Positions 10,580-22,520 are shown, numbered from the stretch's first letter. The stretch: DNA of 64,000 nt from Mauremys mutica (GCF_020497125.1 NC_059073.1:139943012-140007011), one strand, 5' to 3'. Numbers and translations are program-made. The notes: generated by a model from the sequence alone, not told the origin.

Positions 10580-11215
10580 GGGGGGGGGAGGGAAAAGCCA
10601 TTTACTGAATCAACAAAATCACATTCTGCTGTACCCTGGAGGTCTCTCATCCAATTTCTGAACATCCCTGACCCAGCTTAACAGCATAAAGCAATATTGC
10701 TGGAGGCCACAGACAGTGTGCTCAGACCCTGAGGAAAATGCTGTTTAGGGCAAAGTTGCTATTTTATTTGGGTCATTAAAAAGAGGAACAAGAATGGGGT
10801 TGAACTAAAGAGAGGAGAAAAAGTTAAAACCTAGGGGAGAAGCTTGAAGAGAGATCTACAATTGAGAGAAAACAAACAGCTTTAATCATTTAGACTGTAT
10901 TTTTAACCTTGTTTTATGTACCAACTTTTTATTTTATAACCAAATACTGTACTCACTGTATAAAAACACACCTGGACCATCATAACAAGGCTATTAAGCA
11001 TCTCAAAATGATCTCTTCTAAAGGGAGTATCCATCATATCGGCATCACTTCCTGAATAGATGATGCCCATATGTTTGTATATAAAGTCCAATTTCAAAGG
11101 GGAAAAATGAATTGCACTCAAGCTGTTGACTTGCAGCCAGTGCTCAGCTCAAAAGGCTTTAGTATAGCCAAGGTGTTCAACTCTTTTTCTTAGAAGAGTC
11201 AGTGAGCTTCAGTTA
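10580..11215. other. Unassigned non-coding sequence
   Basis: A poly-G/GA tract at about 10577-10595 is followed by sequence in which I recognise neither gene nor repeat. Confidence 0.4.
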
Positions 11216-11216
11216 T

Positions 11217-11795
11217 AGAACTGCAGTGTGGTACAGAGCAACAGACTGGGAATCTTGTGACTGGCTCTGCTACTGATCTGTGGTGTGACTAGGGCCGGCG
11301 CTTCCATTAGGCGACCCTAGGCGGTCGCCTAGGGCGCCAGGATTCGGGGGGCGGCATTTTGTGCGCTCCCCTCAGGGCGCATGGGAGCTTCTGGTTCCGC
11401 TCCCATTGCGGCGCTGAAGAAGGACCTTCTGCCGACGTGACACAGAAAACAGCGGCAGGCAATTGAGCAGCTCAGTGACTGCCACTGTCGCCTGCGGCAT
11501 TTCGGCGGAGGGTCCTTCTTCGGCGCCGTGACGGGAGCGGAACCAGAAGCTCTCGCGCACCCCATGGGGAGCGCACAAAATGCCACCCCCCGAAATCTAC
11601 CTAGGGCGCCAGAAACTCTGGCACTGCTCCTGAGTATGACCTTGGGCAAGTTTCCTCTCTGTGCCCGTTTCCCTTCCCATCCTTGGATGCGTCTTGTCTA
11701 TGAAATTTAAGGTTTTGCTATGTTTTTGTACAGCACCTAGCTCAACTAGGGCGTCTAAGCAGTACCTTAAGATTAATATGAATAAATAGAGGCCA
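11217..11795 (+). repeat. MIR-type SINE, plus strand, interrupted by a hAT element
   Basis: The 5' part reads cagagcaacagactgggaat and ggctctgctactgatctg up to gtgtgac. The 3' part resumes at tatgaccttgggcaagttt and continues to the tail tttgtacagcacctagctca and aataaata. Removing 11290-11632 and one duplication restores continuous SINE order, so the SINE is older than the hAT insertion. Confidence 0.8.
11290..11632. mobile_element. Non-autonomous hAT element (343 bp) in a MIR
   Basis: Left end tagggccggcgcttcc and right end ctctggcactgctcctg are inverted relatives of a CAGGGCCGGYGCC terminus. The 8-bp flanks are ggtgtgac (11282-11289) and agtatgac (11633-11640), six of eight identical. The outer ~100 bp are inverted copies (ggggggcggcattttgtgcg against gcgcacaaaatgccaccccc). 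No transposase frame is present. Confidence 0.82.
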
Positions 11796-12187
11796 CTTTT
11801 TTTTATTTTTGGGGGCCCTATATTGTGGGATGCTGGGTCAGTTGCTCCCTAAGAGGTGCCAACCAGGCGTGATTTGTTGCATTTCCCCCAATCAGTATTG
11901 TGTGCAATACTGCCTGTATTCACGTCATATACATCTGCATTTCATTAGATGAGATATTCTTCTAGAGACAAAATGCATGTGTGTTTGCATATTATGTACA
12001 ATATTCTAGGTACAAGTGGCACCTGTTTTTGTTTTGTTGGCAGAATAAATTATAGGCAAAAATGGCATTGCTCCTTGGCCCAATATGTCCTGATGTTGCT
12101 TTGATTCCTCAAACTCTCTCAGTCAAACATTAGGAGGTGAAATTTGTCTTCCCTTTTTCAGTGGTTACCAGGGAGAGTTTTCACTTA

Positions 12188-12464
12188 GGGTTTGTCTACG
12201 CAGGGACACTCAGGAAAGTTAATGAATTAACCACGGCTATAAAGTGGTTTAGTTAAATCAAATTAAATGGCTGTTGCAGGTGCTCTGATTCAGAAAAAAA
12301 AAGTGGCCTTAATTCATCTTAGTTTAAACCAAATTAAGGCCACTTTAATTCTGAATAAGAGCGTCCACAACAGCGGTTTAATGTGATTTAACTAAACCAC
12401 TTTATATTCATTCCTGTGGTTAATTTGGTTTAATTTTGTTGAGTGTCCCCGTGCAGACAAAGGC
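12188..12464. mobile_element. Palindromic Harbinger-like element (277 bp)
   Basis: Ends gggtttgtctacgcaggg and ccccgtgcagacaaaggc are inverted. Three-bp TTA flanks lie at 12185-12187 and 12465-12467. The whole element folds back: the inner arms aaagtggccttaatt (12300-12314) and aattaaggccacttt (12332-12346) are perfect complements, and repeated ggtttagttaaatc-type strings match across the centre. Non-coding. Confidence 0.75.
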
Positions 12465-12467
12465 TTA

Positions 12468-12595
12468 GGTTGGAAGCTGTTCAGGGCAGGGACCCATCTT
12501 TTTGTTCCAAGTTTGTACAGCACCTAGCACAATGTGGCGCTGGTCCACAAGTAGAGCTCTTAGCTGGTACTACAATACAAATATAAAAAACAATT
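12468..12595 (+). repeat. L2/MIR-type 3' tail
   Basis: Contains gaagctgttcagggcaggga, tttgtacagcacctagcaca and tacaatacaaatata. It abuts the duplication of the preceding Harbinger-like element, so that element probably inserted at the 5' edge of this copy. Confidence 0.7.
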
Positions 12596-12599
12596 ACAT

Positions 12600-13295
12600 A
12601 CCAGTGGTGCCAAAAGCCCTGGCTAGGTCCTGTTTAAGGTACACATGGTATAAACGTACACAAATAAACCCATAAACCCAGGCCACTCTCCAAAATGAAG
12701 GGTGCAAGCCCCTTACTGATCTAAGTCAGAAGCCATCACGTCCCACAGGTAGCTTCCTATTCCTGCCATTAAAACACCTATTTGCAAAAAATCTCTCTCT
12801 CCCCCCATCTACTTTAAGGACACTGGCAGCTGCTGAATGCTGCCTGTTCTGGCCCACAAAGGGGAGAGAAAGAGGAAGAGAGGAAGTGCTGTGGAGGTAA
12901 TTACATGTGATCTAATTTCCCCCCCCCCCGCCGGGTTGTCTGGGGATAGCGCTATAGCACATAATGTACTTCAAATTGCTGGAGCGAAGCCACATAGTAA
13001 ATGATGCGGTCACCTATTACATTGAAAAAACAAGATGCCGCTGAAAGGGGGTGGAGAGAGCACACTGTGGTTATACAGAGATCTGTGGAAAACTTGGATG
13101 TGATGCACAGGGTGAGTTTGTATGATGCTGTTTTTATTAGGGCTTATTTAGGGTCCTCCCCATAATCCATGTTTCACTTTGAGTTTCAGAGGCTATCTGG
13201 CTTTGGTTTTAAAGGTATTTCTATACTAATAGCATTCGATGCACTTACAATGAGCCAGATCCTTAGCTAGTGTAAATCTGTATAGCTCCATTGGT
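12600..13295. other. Unassigned non-coding sequence
   Basis: No gene seen. There is a poly-C tract at about 12920-12930 and a short fragment gagccagatccttagctagt at about 13251 that belongs to the palindromic 'cagctggtgtaaat' repeats. Confidence 0.4.
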
Positions 13296-13299
13296 GTCC

Positions 13300-13437
13300 C
13301 CAGGAGGTGGGGAATTCATCCATAGACCTGGCTACTACCTCTCAGGGAGGGTGATTTACTATATCAATGGAAACATCTCTCCCATCACTGCAACAAGTTG
13401 TGTCGCTGCAGTGTTTCTAGTCTAGACAGACCCCTAG
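13300..13437. mobile_element. Fragment of a GTCTACAC-ended DNA element
   Basis: The right edge tctagtctagacagacccc resembles the termini of the Harbinger-like elements at 7409 and 12188, and the centre gtcgctgcagtgt is typical of the same dispersed elements. The left end is not clear. Confidence 0.35.
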
Positions 13438-14254
13438 CTGCTACCCTGAAACAAATAAATCAGAACAGCAACACCACCGCAGGTGTTCAGGGGACAAAGG
13501 TCTCCAGGACTGTACAGCTACCAACTCCAAGTATTCAAGAAATCATAAACCAGGTCCCCCAAATATCACAAGACTGGTTTAAAAAACAAAACAAACAAAC
13601 AAACACACACACACACAGAGCTTTTTTTTTTTTTTTAAACCACCACCTTTTGGGTTCTTTTTATTTGCCTGCTGGGTTTTGAATCTTCGGGGGGCATTCA
13701 GATCACATTTTTAAGCTCCCCCCCAAATCACTGGGGTTAGAAACTTCCATAAAAAATAAGTTGATATTCTCACACATTCATGATTCCAGAAACTGGGTCT
13801 CTAACAGAAAACACCAAATACTATGACATTTGACAATACTGGGATTGTCTCTCAACCACATTGCATGAGCAAGAAATTCACTCCTAAAGAAGGAAAATTT
13901 AGTTAAAAAAAGGACGAGAAAAGAAAGCAACATAATCGACTGAGTTTACAGTCACGTTCTCTGAAATAATCTCACAAATCAGTTCCCTTCCAATGAACTA
14001 ATGGCATGAAAATGGTAAATTGTGCTGGGTCTTTCAGCTGACAGGATCCAATATGTTATCAATTGAAATGATATTTGTGTTTCTCCCAGTGCACCTATAG
14101 CAGCTATCCTGTCTTTGTTAAGCCTGCTTTTTGATTACTGAAATAGCATCAGCTGGGAAAACATTCATCTGTTTCCTATATGTAAATAGGAAAAGAAGAG
14201 CAAATTGCCCTCATCAAGCAAAATGTGAAGCACTGAGAGGAAAGGATAGACAAA

Positions 14255-14390
14255 ATGGGTGAAGTACTATCTTTTATTGGGCCAACTTCTGTTGGTAAGA
14301 GTTGGTCCAATAGAAGATGTTACCTCACCTACTTGTCTTTCTATTATCCTGGGACCAACATGGCTACAGCTACACTGCATACAATCAGAG
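14255..14390 (+). mobile_element. Penelope-like retroelement end, folded back
   Basis: The right part (14301-14390) reads gttggtccaatagaagatgt, then gaccaacatggctacagc, ending tacactgcat, which I recognise as an abundant reptile repeat. The left part (14255-14297) is an inverted copy of the start of the same sequence (gggtgaagtactatctttta), so the locus is an inverted partial duplication with a spacer of a few bases. Assignment to Penelope-like elements rests on its relation to the 59756 copy. No target duplication was found. Confidence 0.6.
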
Positions 14391-14689
14391 GAAAAGACAG
14401 ACATTTTGGACTCAAAAGGCATAAAGATAAAAAGAAAATTACATTAAATCAATCAGAAAGGCAACCAATGATATGGGAAAATTAATTATGTCCCAGATAT
14501 TTGGACTAAACAAACTGCATTGGGAAGGTTTTCTGTATACTAGAGAAATATAAATATGATTACCTCCCTTAATATTGTAGATAGAAAGGGACCCAGTGAA
14601 GCTGAAGGAACCTAGATAAGAAGAACCTCTTGAATTCTGCACACATCTATATAACAATTCTTGGTTAGGGACTCGGCTGGCGTCAACAT

Positions 14690-15205
14690 AAGCTGCATTG
14701 AATTCCCTGGAGCGACTCCCATTAGGCTGGGAGGAAATTTTCAGCCAAAACCCCCTTTTCCACTAAAACAACGCAGATTCCAGCTGACTCAAAGTCTTCA
14801 TGAATTTGCATCCAATTCACCAAATTGTTTTGATCATGCAAATAAAAAAAAATCTGAAAAAAAAAAAAAACCAACCAACCCAAAACGTTTCATCTTGAAA
14901 ATGTCAAAATGAAATATTTTGATAACAAATGATTTTTCATTTGGAAATTTACTTCAACTTTGTTTCTTAAAAGGTTATAAAAACTCAAAAAAATGAAACC
15001 AAAGGTTCTGTTTTGGGTCAAATGAAATGTTTGCCACAAAATAAATTTCTTGATCTTTTTCAATTCTCCATTTTTTAAAAATAAAACACTATTTCAGGTT
15101 GACCCACAACAAGTTCTCCCCCAACCCCCTGCAATTTTTCTGTTCAGCCAGCAAATTGGCGGGGGGGGGGGAAGGAGGGAGAGTTATTCGTACAGCTCTA
15201 TACAC
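14690..15205. repeat. A/T-rich dispersed DNA-type repeat
   Basis: The block has alternating gaaaatttt/aaaattttc-like strings (ggaaattttcagccaaaac, gatttttcatttgg, gtcaaatgaaatg) and ends acagctctata. Similar blocks occur at 8630, 39473 and 42780. They look like one family whose ends resemble tagggctggtcaaaa. Borders are approximate. Confidence 0.4.
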
Positions 15206-15811
15206 CAGTGGATGATCTGGATTCCTGTATCTGGATCTATTTCCGCATAAAAAGGCACTTCACATACAATGGCTTTGTGTAATTGATGGTGGCCAGCAAG
15301 AAAAGAATCAAGAACTTTTTGTTCAAAAACACAGGACGTTATTACTTAACTAGGGATGAGTGTCTCCATCAACTTCACTATTACTAGATCCTATAGAGAA
15401 ACCAATCCTAGTTTAACAATCGTTATAAGAAATGGTGGGCATTGGGGTGGAAGGATTTTAAATGATTCTGAGCAAGACCTTGGCCATGTTCCTTCAAGTC
15501 ATTAGGAAGTTTTTGAAGCATTCCACAAAGTTTCATTAGATCCTGATGTCCTGAAATTTCATGTGTGAAATTTAAAATGATTCATTCTTGGACAATGCAA
15601 ATTTTAGGAGCCATTCAGAGGATACCTCCCTGAGCGGCAGCCTAGGAAAAAAAGTCTCCTGAAGAACTCTAATTCATTGGCTGTGCTACTGGAGCAAGAC
15701 TAACCTGACTGACTGGGAATGGAAAGTTATCTAGAAGATAGAGCAGTGGGACTAAGAATAAGGGGTCATAAATTGGGCACCCAACTCCATAATTAGCCAC
15801 CTAGATAAAAG

Positions 15812-15889
15812 AGGACTGATTTTTCAGAGACACTAAATACCTGCAGCCCCCATTGACTTCAGTGAAACTTCAGCACCTCTGAAAAATCA
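15812..15889. repeat. Short palindromic repeat
   Basis: Ends ggactgatttttcagaga and cacctctgaaaaatcac are inverted copies around cccattgacttcagtg. Same class as 1165-1254. Confidence 0.6.
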
Positions 15890-16162
15890 CTGAGAACAAG
15901 CGCACACACTTGAAAAATCTGCAGTTTTGGCTAATTCTTATTGCCCCAAACAAGCTCTCCCATCTTTAGTAACAGGAATTGTATTAGAAAGTTCTAAGGC
16001 TCTGTACTGACAGCTAAAACTTATCAGAACTTTGAGTCAAAGAAATATTGTTTGTTGGAAAACACTGATTTTTTGAGTTTCTGTTTCAGTGAAATTTTGG
16101 GCAGGAAGGTTTCTTGGGATGGAATTACTAGTTCAAACGAGAGAGCATGCTCCACCACAGAA

Positions 16163-16276
16163 TAAGCAATAGCCGGGTGGTTAGAGCAATAACCAGCTTT
16201 ATCAGATTTGGAGCAGGGTCTTGACCTGGGTCTCCTAGATTTTGGGTGATTTTGGCCCTAACTATTGGCTGTTCTG
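16163..16276 (+). repeat. Fold-back tRNA-like SINE
   Basis: Starts caatagccgggtggttagag, continues through a tRNA-like gagcagggtcttgacctgg and ends ggccctaactattggctg, an inverted copy of the start. Related copies are at 39610-39720 and 47085-47340. The mix of tRNA-like promoter sequence and inverted halves is unusual for a SINE. Confidence 0.5.
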
Positions 16277-16279
16277 GTG

Positions 16280-17425
16280 TGGTTCTCTCTCAACCTCATT
16301 TTTTCATGGAAAATTCTTGCTTTCATTCTGATGTGGAAAGACAAAAAAAAAAAATCAAACCCACAAACATGGTCACGAAGCAGAATTCTTGTTTACTGAC
16401 AGCCTTAGACACTGCTGTATTCCATTATGCCACAGCAGTACAGTGGCTACCTTTAGGGAAGAGATGGTAATTCAGTTTCCTTCAGTTCAATCCTCTGCCT
16501 CTCCCCTGAGATGGAGCCGGTTTCAGGCCAATAGGGAGGTGGTTTCTATGATGTCAACCTGCACTCACCAGGAGCTGGGCTGAAATCTACCCAATTGAGC
16601 TTGCAGACATCAGATAGTTACAACTTCCCATCACTACTGATTTGGAGTATATTTTTACTAGCAACCAAGCATGTGAAATGTTCATATGACCAGTCACCAG
16701 CTCCTCGACCCAAGGACAACGGTCCCATGAGAACTACATTTTGTTTAAGGCTACCAAGATGGGACCTTTCATACTGCCTAGTATAATTCAGGCATTCATG
16801 AGTTGACACATCCCATTAATGATAAAGATAAATAAAACTCCCATCGGGCCTGATTCTACAACCCTCACCCAGGTTGAGTACCCTATCAATCTGTGCAGAG
16901 ATTGCAGGAACATGCTGAAAACCACTAAAGAACTGAGGAGAAAAGCATCTTTAAAGTGTTTCTGACACCTTCAGCAGTTGTGTATTTAGGTGAACTGGCT
17001 TGATAAGGTTTGATGTGATGCATGAAGCAAATTACTGCAGATGATGTCACTGTCAAAAACCTGGCCGAGGAACAATTCTATGCGTGAGCAGATGAATACT
17101 GGAATTATCCTATCAGCCATGACTTTCCCCAATACGTTGTATCAAATAATCACCACCTGAAAGATTTGCATCATTCAGGAGGATTAGGCTATTGCACAGC
17201 TGCACTGACATCAGTGTCTAACAGATATCATAAGTAGTAAAGTGCCATCTTGCAGTCAACCTGGCAACCGTCTTCTTTTGTCATGTTCTCCAGATAGAAC
17301 ATATTCTAAGTGTCCACAATGAACATGTCAAGCACACTTGTTGTCTCAACATTGTCAGTCCGAATTACTTCCTAACTGATTTTCTATTTCTATTTCTCCT
17401 CTCTCAATACAAATCAAAGCAATGC
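16280..17425. other. Unassigned sequence, possible conserved non-coding element
   Basis: No gene is visible. The part 16930-17290 lacks recognisable repeats and is rich in short palindromic and homeodomain/AP-1-like strings such as gatgatgtcactgtc and tttgatgtgatgcatg. This is only a reason to test conservation. Confidence 0.3.
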
Positions 17426-17429
17426 ATAT

Positions 17430-17540
17430 ATGCTGAGATTTCCAGACTTGGCTAAAGGATATAGCCACATAACTCCCATTCAGTTCAGTGGGAGTCATGT
17501 GACTAAATCCCCTAGACAAGTTTGGAAGTCTCAACCTTCA
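17430..17540. repeat. Short palindromic repeat
   Basis: gagatttccagacttggcta and acaagtttggaagtctca are inverted arms around acataactcccattcagttc / gtgggagtcatgtg. The central catt(g/c)a(a/g)ttcagtggga is the theme common to these repeats. Confidence 0.55.
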
Positions 17541-17544
17541 GTTC

Positions 17545-18712
17545 CCCCTCCCCCTGAGAATCATCTAAATTTAGCTTAGGCTTTTGCAGTTATGAGACAA
17601 TGTGCTAGTTTCCTTTGTAAAATCCTCAAACTTAACATGCCGCAAAAAGGTTTTATGTAGCCCCTTATAAGATCTTTGCTACAAGAGAGAAGTAAAAGAT
17701 GTATTCATACTTCTAATAATGCTATCACATTCTGATCTTCACATAGTAGTGAAGTTACTTTGGTCATGACTGACTAAGGGAGGATAATGCATATTCATTC
17801 TCTGATAAGGAGCAAAATGCAATCTTTGAACAGAGTACAGTATGCCAACTCCAGATGTTAAGGAGGAAAATATGCAGCACCAGTTACACAAGAGGCCAAC
17901 AAATCTTTCAGTGCTGATAAAGAGTTAGAGGTGTTTACTAAACCCAAGATCCCTATCATATGCACAACAGTCTGTGTAGATAGTGTGCACAGGGAAGAGC
18001 AGGGGGAGCAGCAGAACACCGCTTTTTCTTCAGTAGATTTCTCTTTTCTCCCAAACAGCTGCCACTCAGAACAGATGCATCATCATAAACACCAAGTGCT
18101 GCAGCTCTCCTATGAGAATTCAAACTCTACTGAAGTGTTCTCTGTATAAAAATTCCATAACGGAGCCCTGAACTATTTTGCATGAACAAAGCCTAATCTT
18201 TTATAGATGTGGTGGTGCTTGGCTATATACGTGAACCCCATATACAACAGCTTCTTCTCAGTGCAGTCTTTCATCTTATTAGAGATGACTGCAGATATTT
18301 AGGCCTTTTAACTATGCATAATATTTCATATTGTCTCTCATTAAATGGGGGGGGGGTTCCCTGTATCCAAGGAGAGATGCTAATACCACCTGGTGTAGCA
18401 ATGCTTTAAGATGACGACTGGAGTGAGTCATCTTGAGTCTTCTGTTAAGAGATCTACCAAGAAACATCTCCCCCAATGGATGTTAGAGTACAACATGCTG
18501 ATAAGAATCAGTGGGCCACACCTGCAGCTGGGGTAAACTGGAGCTAGGCCTATTTACCCCAGCTGAGGATCTTGCTAAGTAAATTGTTCTGTAACACAGG
18601 TATGCACCTAATCACTTCACTTTTATAGCAATAATGAAGTAGCAGCCAATCTCTCATTTAAAAGGGGAAAAGGTATATACATTTTTAACTGGATAAATGC
18701 TGTGCTTATTTA
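17545..18712. other. Unassigned non-coding sequence
   Basis: Nothing gene-like. A short palindromic repeat fragment (ctggggtaaactggag ... ttaccccagctgagg) occurs at about 18528-18565. Confidence 0.4.
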
Positions 18713-18718
18713 ACAGCC

Positions 18719-19366
18719 TGTAGAAGGTGCACAATCACCAAAAGTGCCGCCTGGTGGTGAGGCAGAGTTTCTCCCCATTGAAGGCACAATCTGGTCCTTC
18801 AGCGTTCTTGCCCCAAAGGTTTCTGGTCCTCCTCTTTGGCACAGAGACTTTATTGGGTGCTGTGTCCTTAAACAGCCAAGGCCTTTTCCAGCTGGTCTCT
18901 CACCTAGGTGAAGACTCTGGGTGTGGTAAAGGCCTCTCAGAGTGGGTAGGGGAGCACAGGCCCACCCCGTCCCCCAGGCTATGGTCCAGGGCTAAGTGGT
19001 GGGCAGCTACACCCAACACCTTGGGGTGCTAAGCCGCTACCCCCCAAGACCACTTCCTACCCCAGAGTAAATCACTCCAATCACTGCACTCTCAGTCACC
19101 TGCTTCTCCTGTGGGGGTTTGCACAGGTCTGTGTTGTCAGGTCCCCATCAATGAGCACCCGAGCAGTACTTTCCCATCAGAGCTCAGAACAGCTGCCTGT
19201 TCCCTTCCGCTCCCTGACTTCCTCCGAGCTGCTCTGCTCCCCTTTTTAAAGCCTTGTCTTCAGCTCGGGCAGGGGCTTTGCAGGTGTGGCTGGATGGGGC
19301 AGCCTGGGCCCAGAGTTGCTCCTTTGTCCCTTGCTCTCCAGCGTGGGGTTTGTATATCTCACCACA
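18719..19366 (-). mobile_element. Solo LTR (648 bp), minus strand
   Basis: Plus-strand ends are tgtagaagg and ctcaccaca, giving TG...CA termini on either strand. A perfect 5-bp duplication, cagcc, flanks it (18714-18718, 19367-19371). On the minus strand a TATA-like ggctttaaaaagg (about 19231-19243) precedes a polyadenylation signal cccaataaagtc (about 18847-18858) by a plausible distance. No internal gag, pol or env sequence is attached, so it is a recombined solo LTR of an endogenous retrovirus. Confidence 0.75.
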
Positions 19367-19561
19367 CAGCCCCAGGCACCGAGGCTGGGATCGTCAAGGA
19401 TTTAGGTGCCCAACCCACATTGAAAGCCTGTGGGAGTCAGGCATATAATTCCCCTGTGGGCCTTTGGACACCTCTCAGTGAGTGAAGAATGAGCAGAGCA
19501 ATTGCAGAGGCTGAACACAAGCTTCCCCCACACTGCCTCAAGACAACCCTGAGCCCTAGGC

Positions 19562-19616
19562 CGAAGGCCAGACTAGATGGTTCTAGTGGCCCTTTCTGGC
19601 TTAATGACCTGTAGAA
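19562..19616 (+). mobile_element. CR1 LINE 3' end fragment
   Basis: Contains aggccagactagatggttct and ggccctttctggcttaatg, the conserved CR1 3' untranslated end. Only the terminal ~55 bp remain. Confidence 0.75.
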
Positions 19617-19888
19617 GTGAGAGGGTATAGTCGAGCCTCCTTCAGTTCAGCCCCAGGCTTTTCGGCAGAGATGGTGGGGTGGGTTCATGATGTGGACACA
19701 TTCCTATTGGGAAAGGAGTTTGGTATCACTGTCTATTCTGTAAAGAGTGTTCCCATATACGCATTATGCTTGGTCACAAGCCTCTACAGGAGTGGACCTT
19801 TAGGGCTACATCTCCCCAGAGAGAGCACAATCTGGATAAAGGACTTGAGCCAAAGTACACTGAAGTCCCTAGTACATGAGTACAAAGT

Positions 19889-20073
19889 ACATGGTGTCCG
19901 TAGCCTCTGTTTGCCAGAAGCTGGGAATGAGAGACAGGAGATGGATCACTTGACGACTACCTGTTCTTTTCATGCCCTCTGGGGCACCTGACACAGGCCA
20001 CTGTCGGAAGACAGGATACTGGGCTAGATGGACCTTTGGTCTGACCCAGTAGGGCCATTCTTATGTTCTTATA
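19889..20073 (+). mobile_element. CR1 LINE 3' end
   Basis: Contains gcctctgtttgccagaagct, atggatcacttgacgactac, ggctagatggacctttggt and gacccagtagggccattctt followed by the terminal ttatgttctta repeat. It is a 5'-truncated copy with no reverse-transcriptase region. Confidence 0.88.
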
Positions 20074-20315
20074 AAGTGGAAGTCTTTCTATTGACTTTAG
20101 TGGGCTTTGTGTCAGGGCCTAACCGATACCAAATGACTTCAATATAGCCCCTCATGAGAAGCCGTGGAGAGAGATGCCTAAAGCTGAGTTCCTTGCACAA
20201 TGGAATTGCCCCAATTCCACCATCAGAAGCCCCCTGCAGTGGTGGAGTACAGAGGAGGAATTGTCCATTAGAGACCTGATGCTGCTCATTTGGGGCCAGA
20301 GCATGAACTCTACAT

Positions 20316-20541
20316 TAGGCTGCCCAGAGGATTCAGAGGGCCTGGGGTCTTCGGCGGTGTGGGGCTCCCACCGCCGAATTGCCACCAAAGACCCGGAGCA
20401 GAAAAAGCTCCGGGGCCCTGGGCCCCGCGAGAGCTTTCCGGGGCCCCAGGAGCGAGTGAAGGGCCCCAAAAAACTCTCATGGGGGCCCCTGTGGGGCCCG
20501 GAGCAAATTGCCCCACTTGCCTCCCCCTCTGGGCAGCCCTG
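20316..20541. mobile_element. Non-autonomous hAT element (226 bp)
   Basis: Left end taggctgcccagaggattc and right end ccctctgggcagccctg are inverted. A perfect 8-bp duplication, ctctacat, flanks it (20308-20315, 20542-20549). The interior (cctggggtcttcggcgg, gagcaaattgcccc) matches the larger element at 3136-3791, of which this is an internally deleted relative. Confidence 0.88.
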
Positions 20542-20549
20542 CTCTACAT

Positions 20550-21050
20550 CCCCATAAGCAAACAGTTACTCACACAAGCTGTCCTAACCATGCTCACAAA
20601 CAGACAGATAAAAGCACCTCTTCAGTGGAAGGCATAGTAGAATAATCCACTCAAGTCAATGAGACTAGTAACGTGAGTAGAGGTTGGAGGACATTGCCCT
20701 TTGATGAAAATTAAGCTACACTTGTCAAAACAAATAATCAAAATATATTTTATAATGCAATATCCTTGGTTTTTATTTTTGGTCATGTTTATCCACTTAA
20801 CTTGCTAATTTGCAATATTCAGTAGACTGCAATGGGTCTTTGACTGTTATTACAAGATACATTTAATCACATTAACAGAGAGATGTTCACAGTGTAACAT
20901 TTCTTTTGCAATTACCCCCAACTCCCATCCTTGTGCTAAGAACTAATGCCTCATAGCAGCCAGATATGCTACATTAAGTCTTGCAGAATATGAAATTTAA
21001 ACCATGAAATTTTGCCATATGTCTTACAAGGCGTTCTAGCAAATCATGAG
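20550..21050. other. Unassigned non-coding sequence
   Basis: Nothing recognised. Confidence 0.4.
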
Positions 21051-21054
21051 CCCT

Positions 21055-21345
21055 AATGGAAAAGCCCTATAGGATTTAATAGAAAGTAAGCACTCATCTA
21101 TAGGAGTTTTGAACATTCCTATAGGATTTAATAGAGAATTCTATAGTGCAAGTTTAAAAAAAACTATAGAAAAATTCTCAGTCTATTCCATTTTATGAGC
21201 CACATTGTCCCTTGGTGTAAATCAGCTTAGCTGCATGAAAATCAGTAGAATTATGCTGATTTACATCAGCTGAGAATCTGACAGATTTCTATAGAATCAA
21301 CCCAGACAGATTTCTATAGAATCCTAGTAGAATCCATAGAACTTT
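21055..21345. repeat. Palindromic repeat with tataggatttaatagaa motif
   Basis: cctataggatttaatag occurs twice on the left (about 21069 and 21119) and inverted forms (ttctatagaatcc) occur twice on the right (about 21287 and 21313). A second palindrome, gtgtaaatcagcttagctgc against gctgatttacatcagctg, sits in the centre at 21215-21272. It looks like one small fold-back element nested in another. Confidence 0.5.
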
Positions 21346-21349
21346 GGGG

Positions 21350-22510
21350 TTTCCTGTTACTCATTAACTAGAGGTCAAATCATATGAAAATACTCTTTCA
21401 AATTTCAAAGATCCAAATGTGGAATAGATCCAATGATTATTATGTAAAGTGGACATTTTTGGAGTCTCATGAAAAATGCCAAATGTTTTCTGTAGATTAA
21501 GTTCTATGACATTATGGTGCATTAACTGCCTTTACATCCCTGTACGTCATGCGATCATCTTGAGTGTAAACATAGAGGCAGAAGTGAGGGAAAAGTTTCA
21601 GTACCTGGACACCTACTGGAAAATATCAGCTATTTCACCTCTTCACAGCAGTGCAATGTGGCGTACTCAGGCAAGAGGTTCTCGTCCCTGGTGCCTCTGG
21701 CTGGCCATCTGCCTCTTGCATGGCTCCAGCCAAGTCACATAAAATCCAAACCTCTTCCAAAGTAACAGGTCCAAATGAAAGTCCTAATGAATCCAAAGTA
21801 AAAATTATTCTTCAGCCCCTCTTGGGCCAAACTAAGAACAACTACTTCTCCAGCAGGACTCCCCACATTGCCTGCCTCCCCTAGGGATTCTGGCAATTTA
21901 CTTCTGGGGTGATTGCATGGTAACCAGAAGATTCCGTATCACACTCACATCTCCAGTGATAGACACAGACTGGACATGCAGCCAGACTATCTTAAAGACC
22001 TAGCTAGAGAGAGATCTGATGCTCGATCTGCACAGAAGCTACATCCCTTTGGGATCTGCCATGACGACAATGATTAAATGTGCCGAATAAGGACAGACTT
22101 CAGCACGCAGTCAACTTTAAGCCTTAGTTGAAGTGCTGGGCTGAATCAGGGCCTGACGACACAAACCTTTACCCCCAACCCTTTTCTTCTTATCCCATCT
22201 CTTTCCCAACTTTACTCATTTTTATTCTTTTTACTGAAAACCACTCCAATTCGCTCCCACAGCATAAATCTCACTGAATGCTTCTAACACTCATTGGTTC
22301 ACTTATCCACCGCCCCATCGACACAGAACACACATTACAACATGTACTTAAGTATATGTCATGATTATCGGGCTAGAGAAAAATTTACAAATCCCCAGTG
22401 TGGAATCCCTCAGAAGCAATAATCTTAAAATAAATAGGACAATGCTTCTTATAAATTTCATTAATTTCATGATAATCTAAAAAAAATAATTATTTGTTTA
22501 AGATTAGCAC
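21350..22510. other. Unassigned non-coding sequence
   Basis: No gene or clear repeat. Frames of 77-88 codons at 21476-21884 lack splice signals. Confidence 0.4.
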
Positions 22511-22520
22511 AAAATCTATA

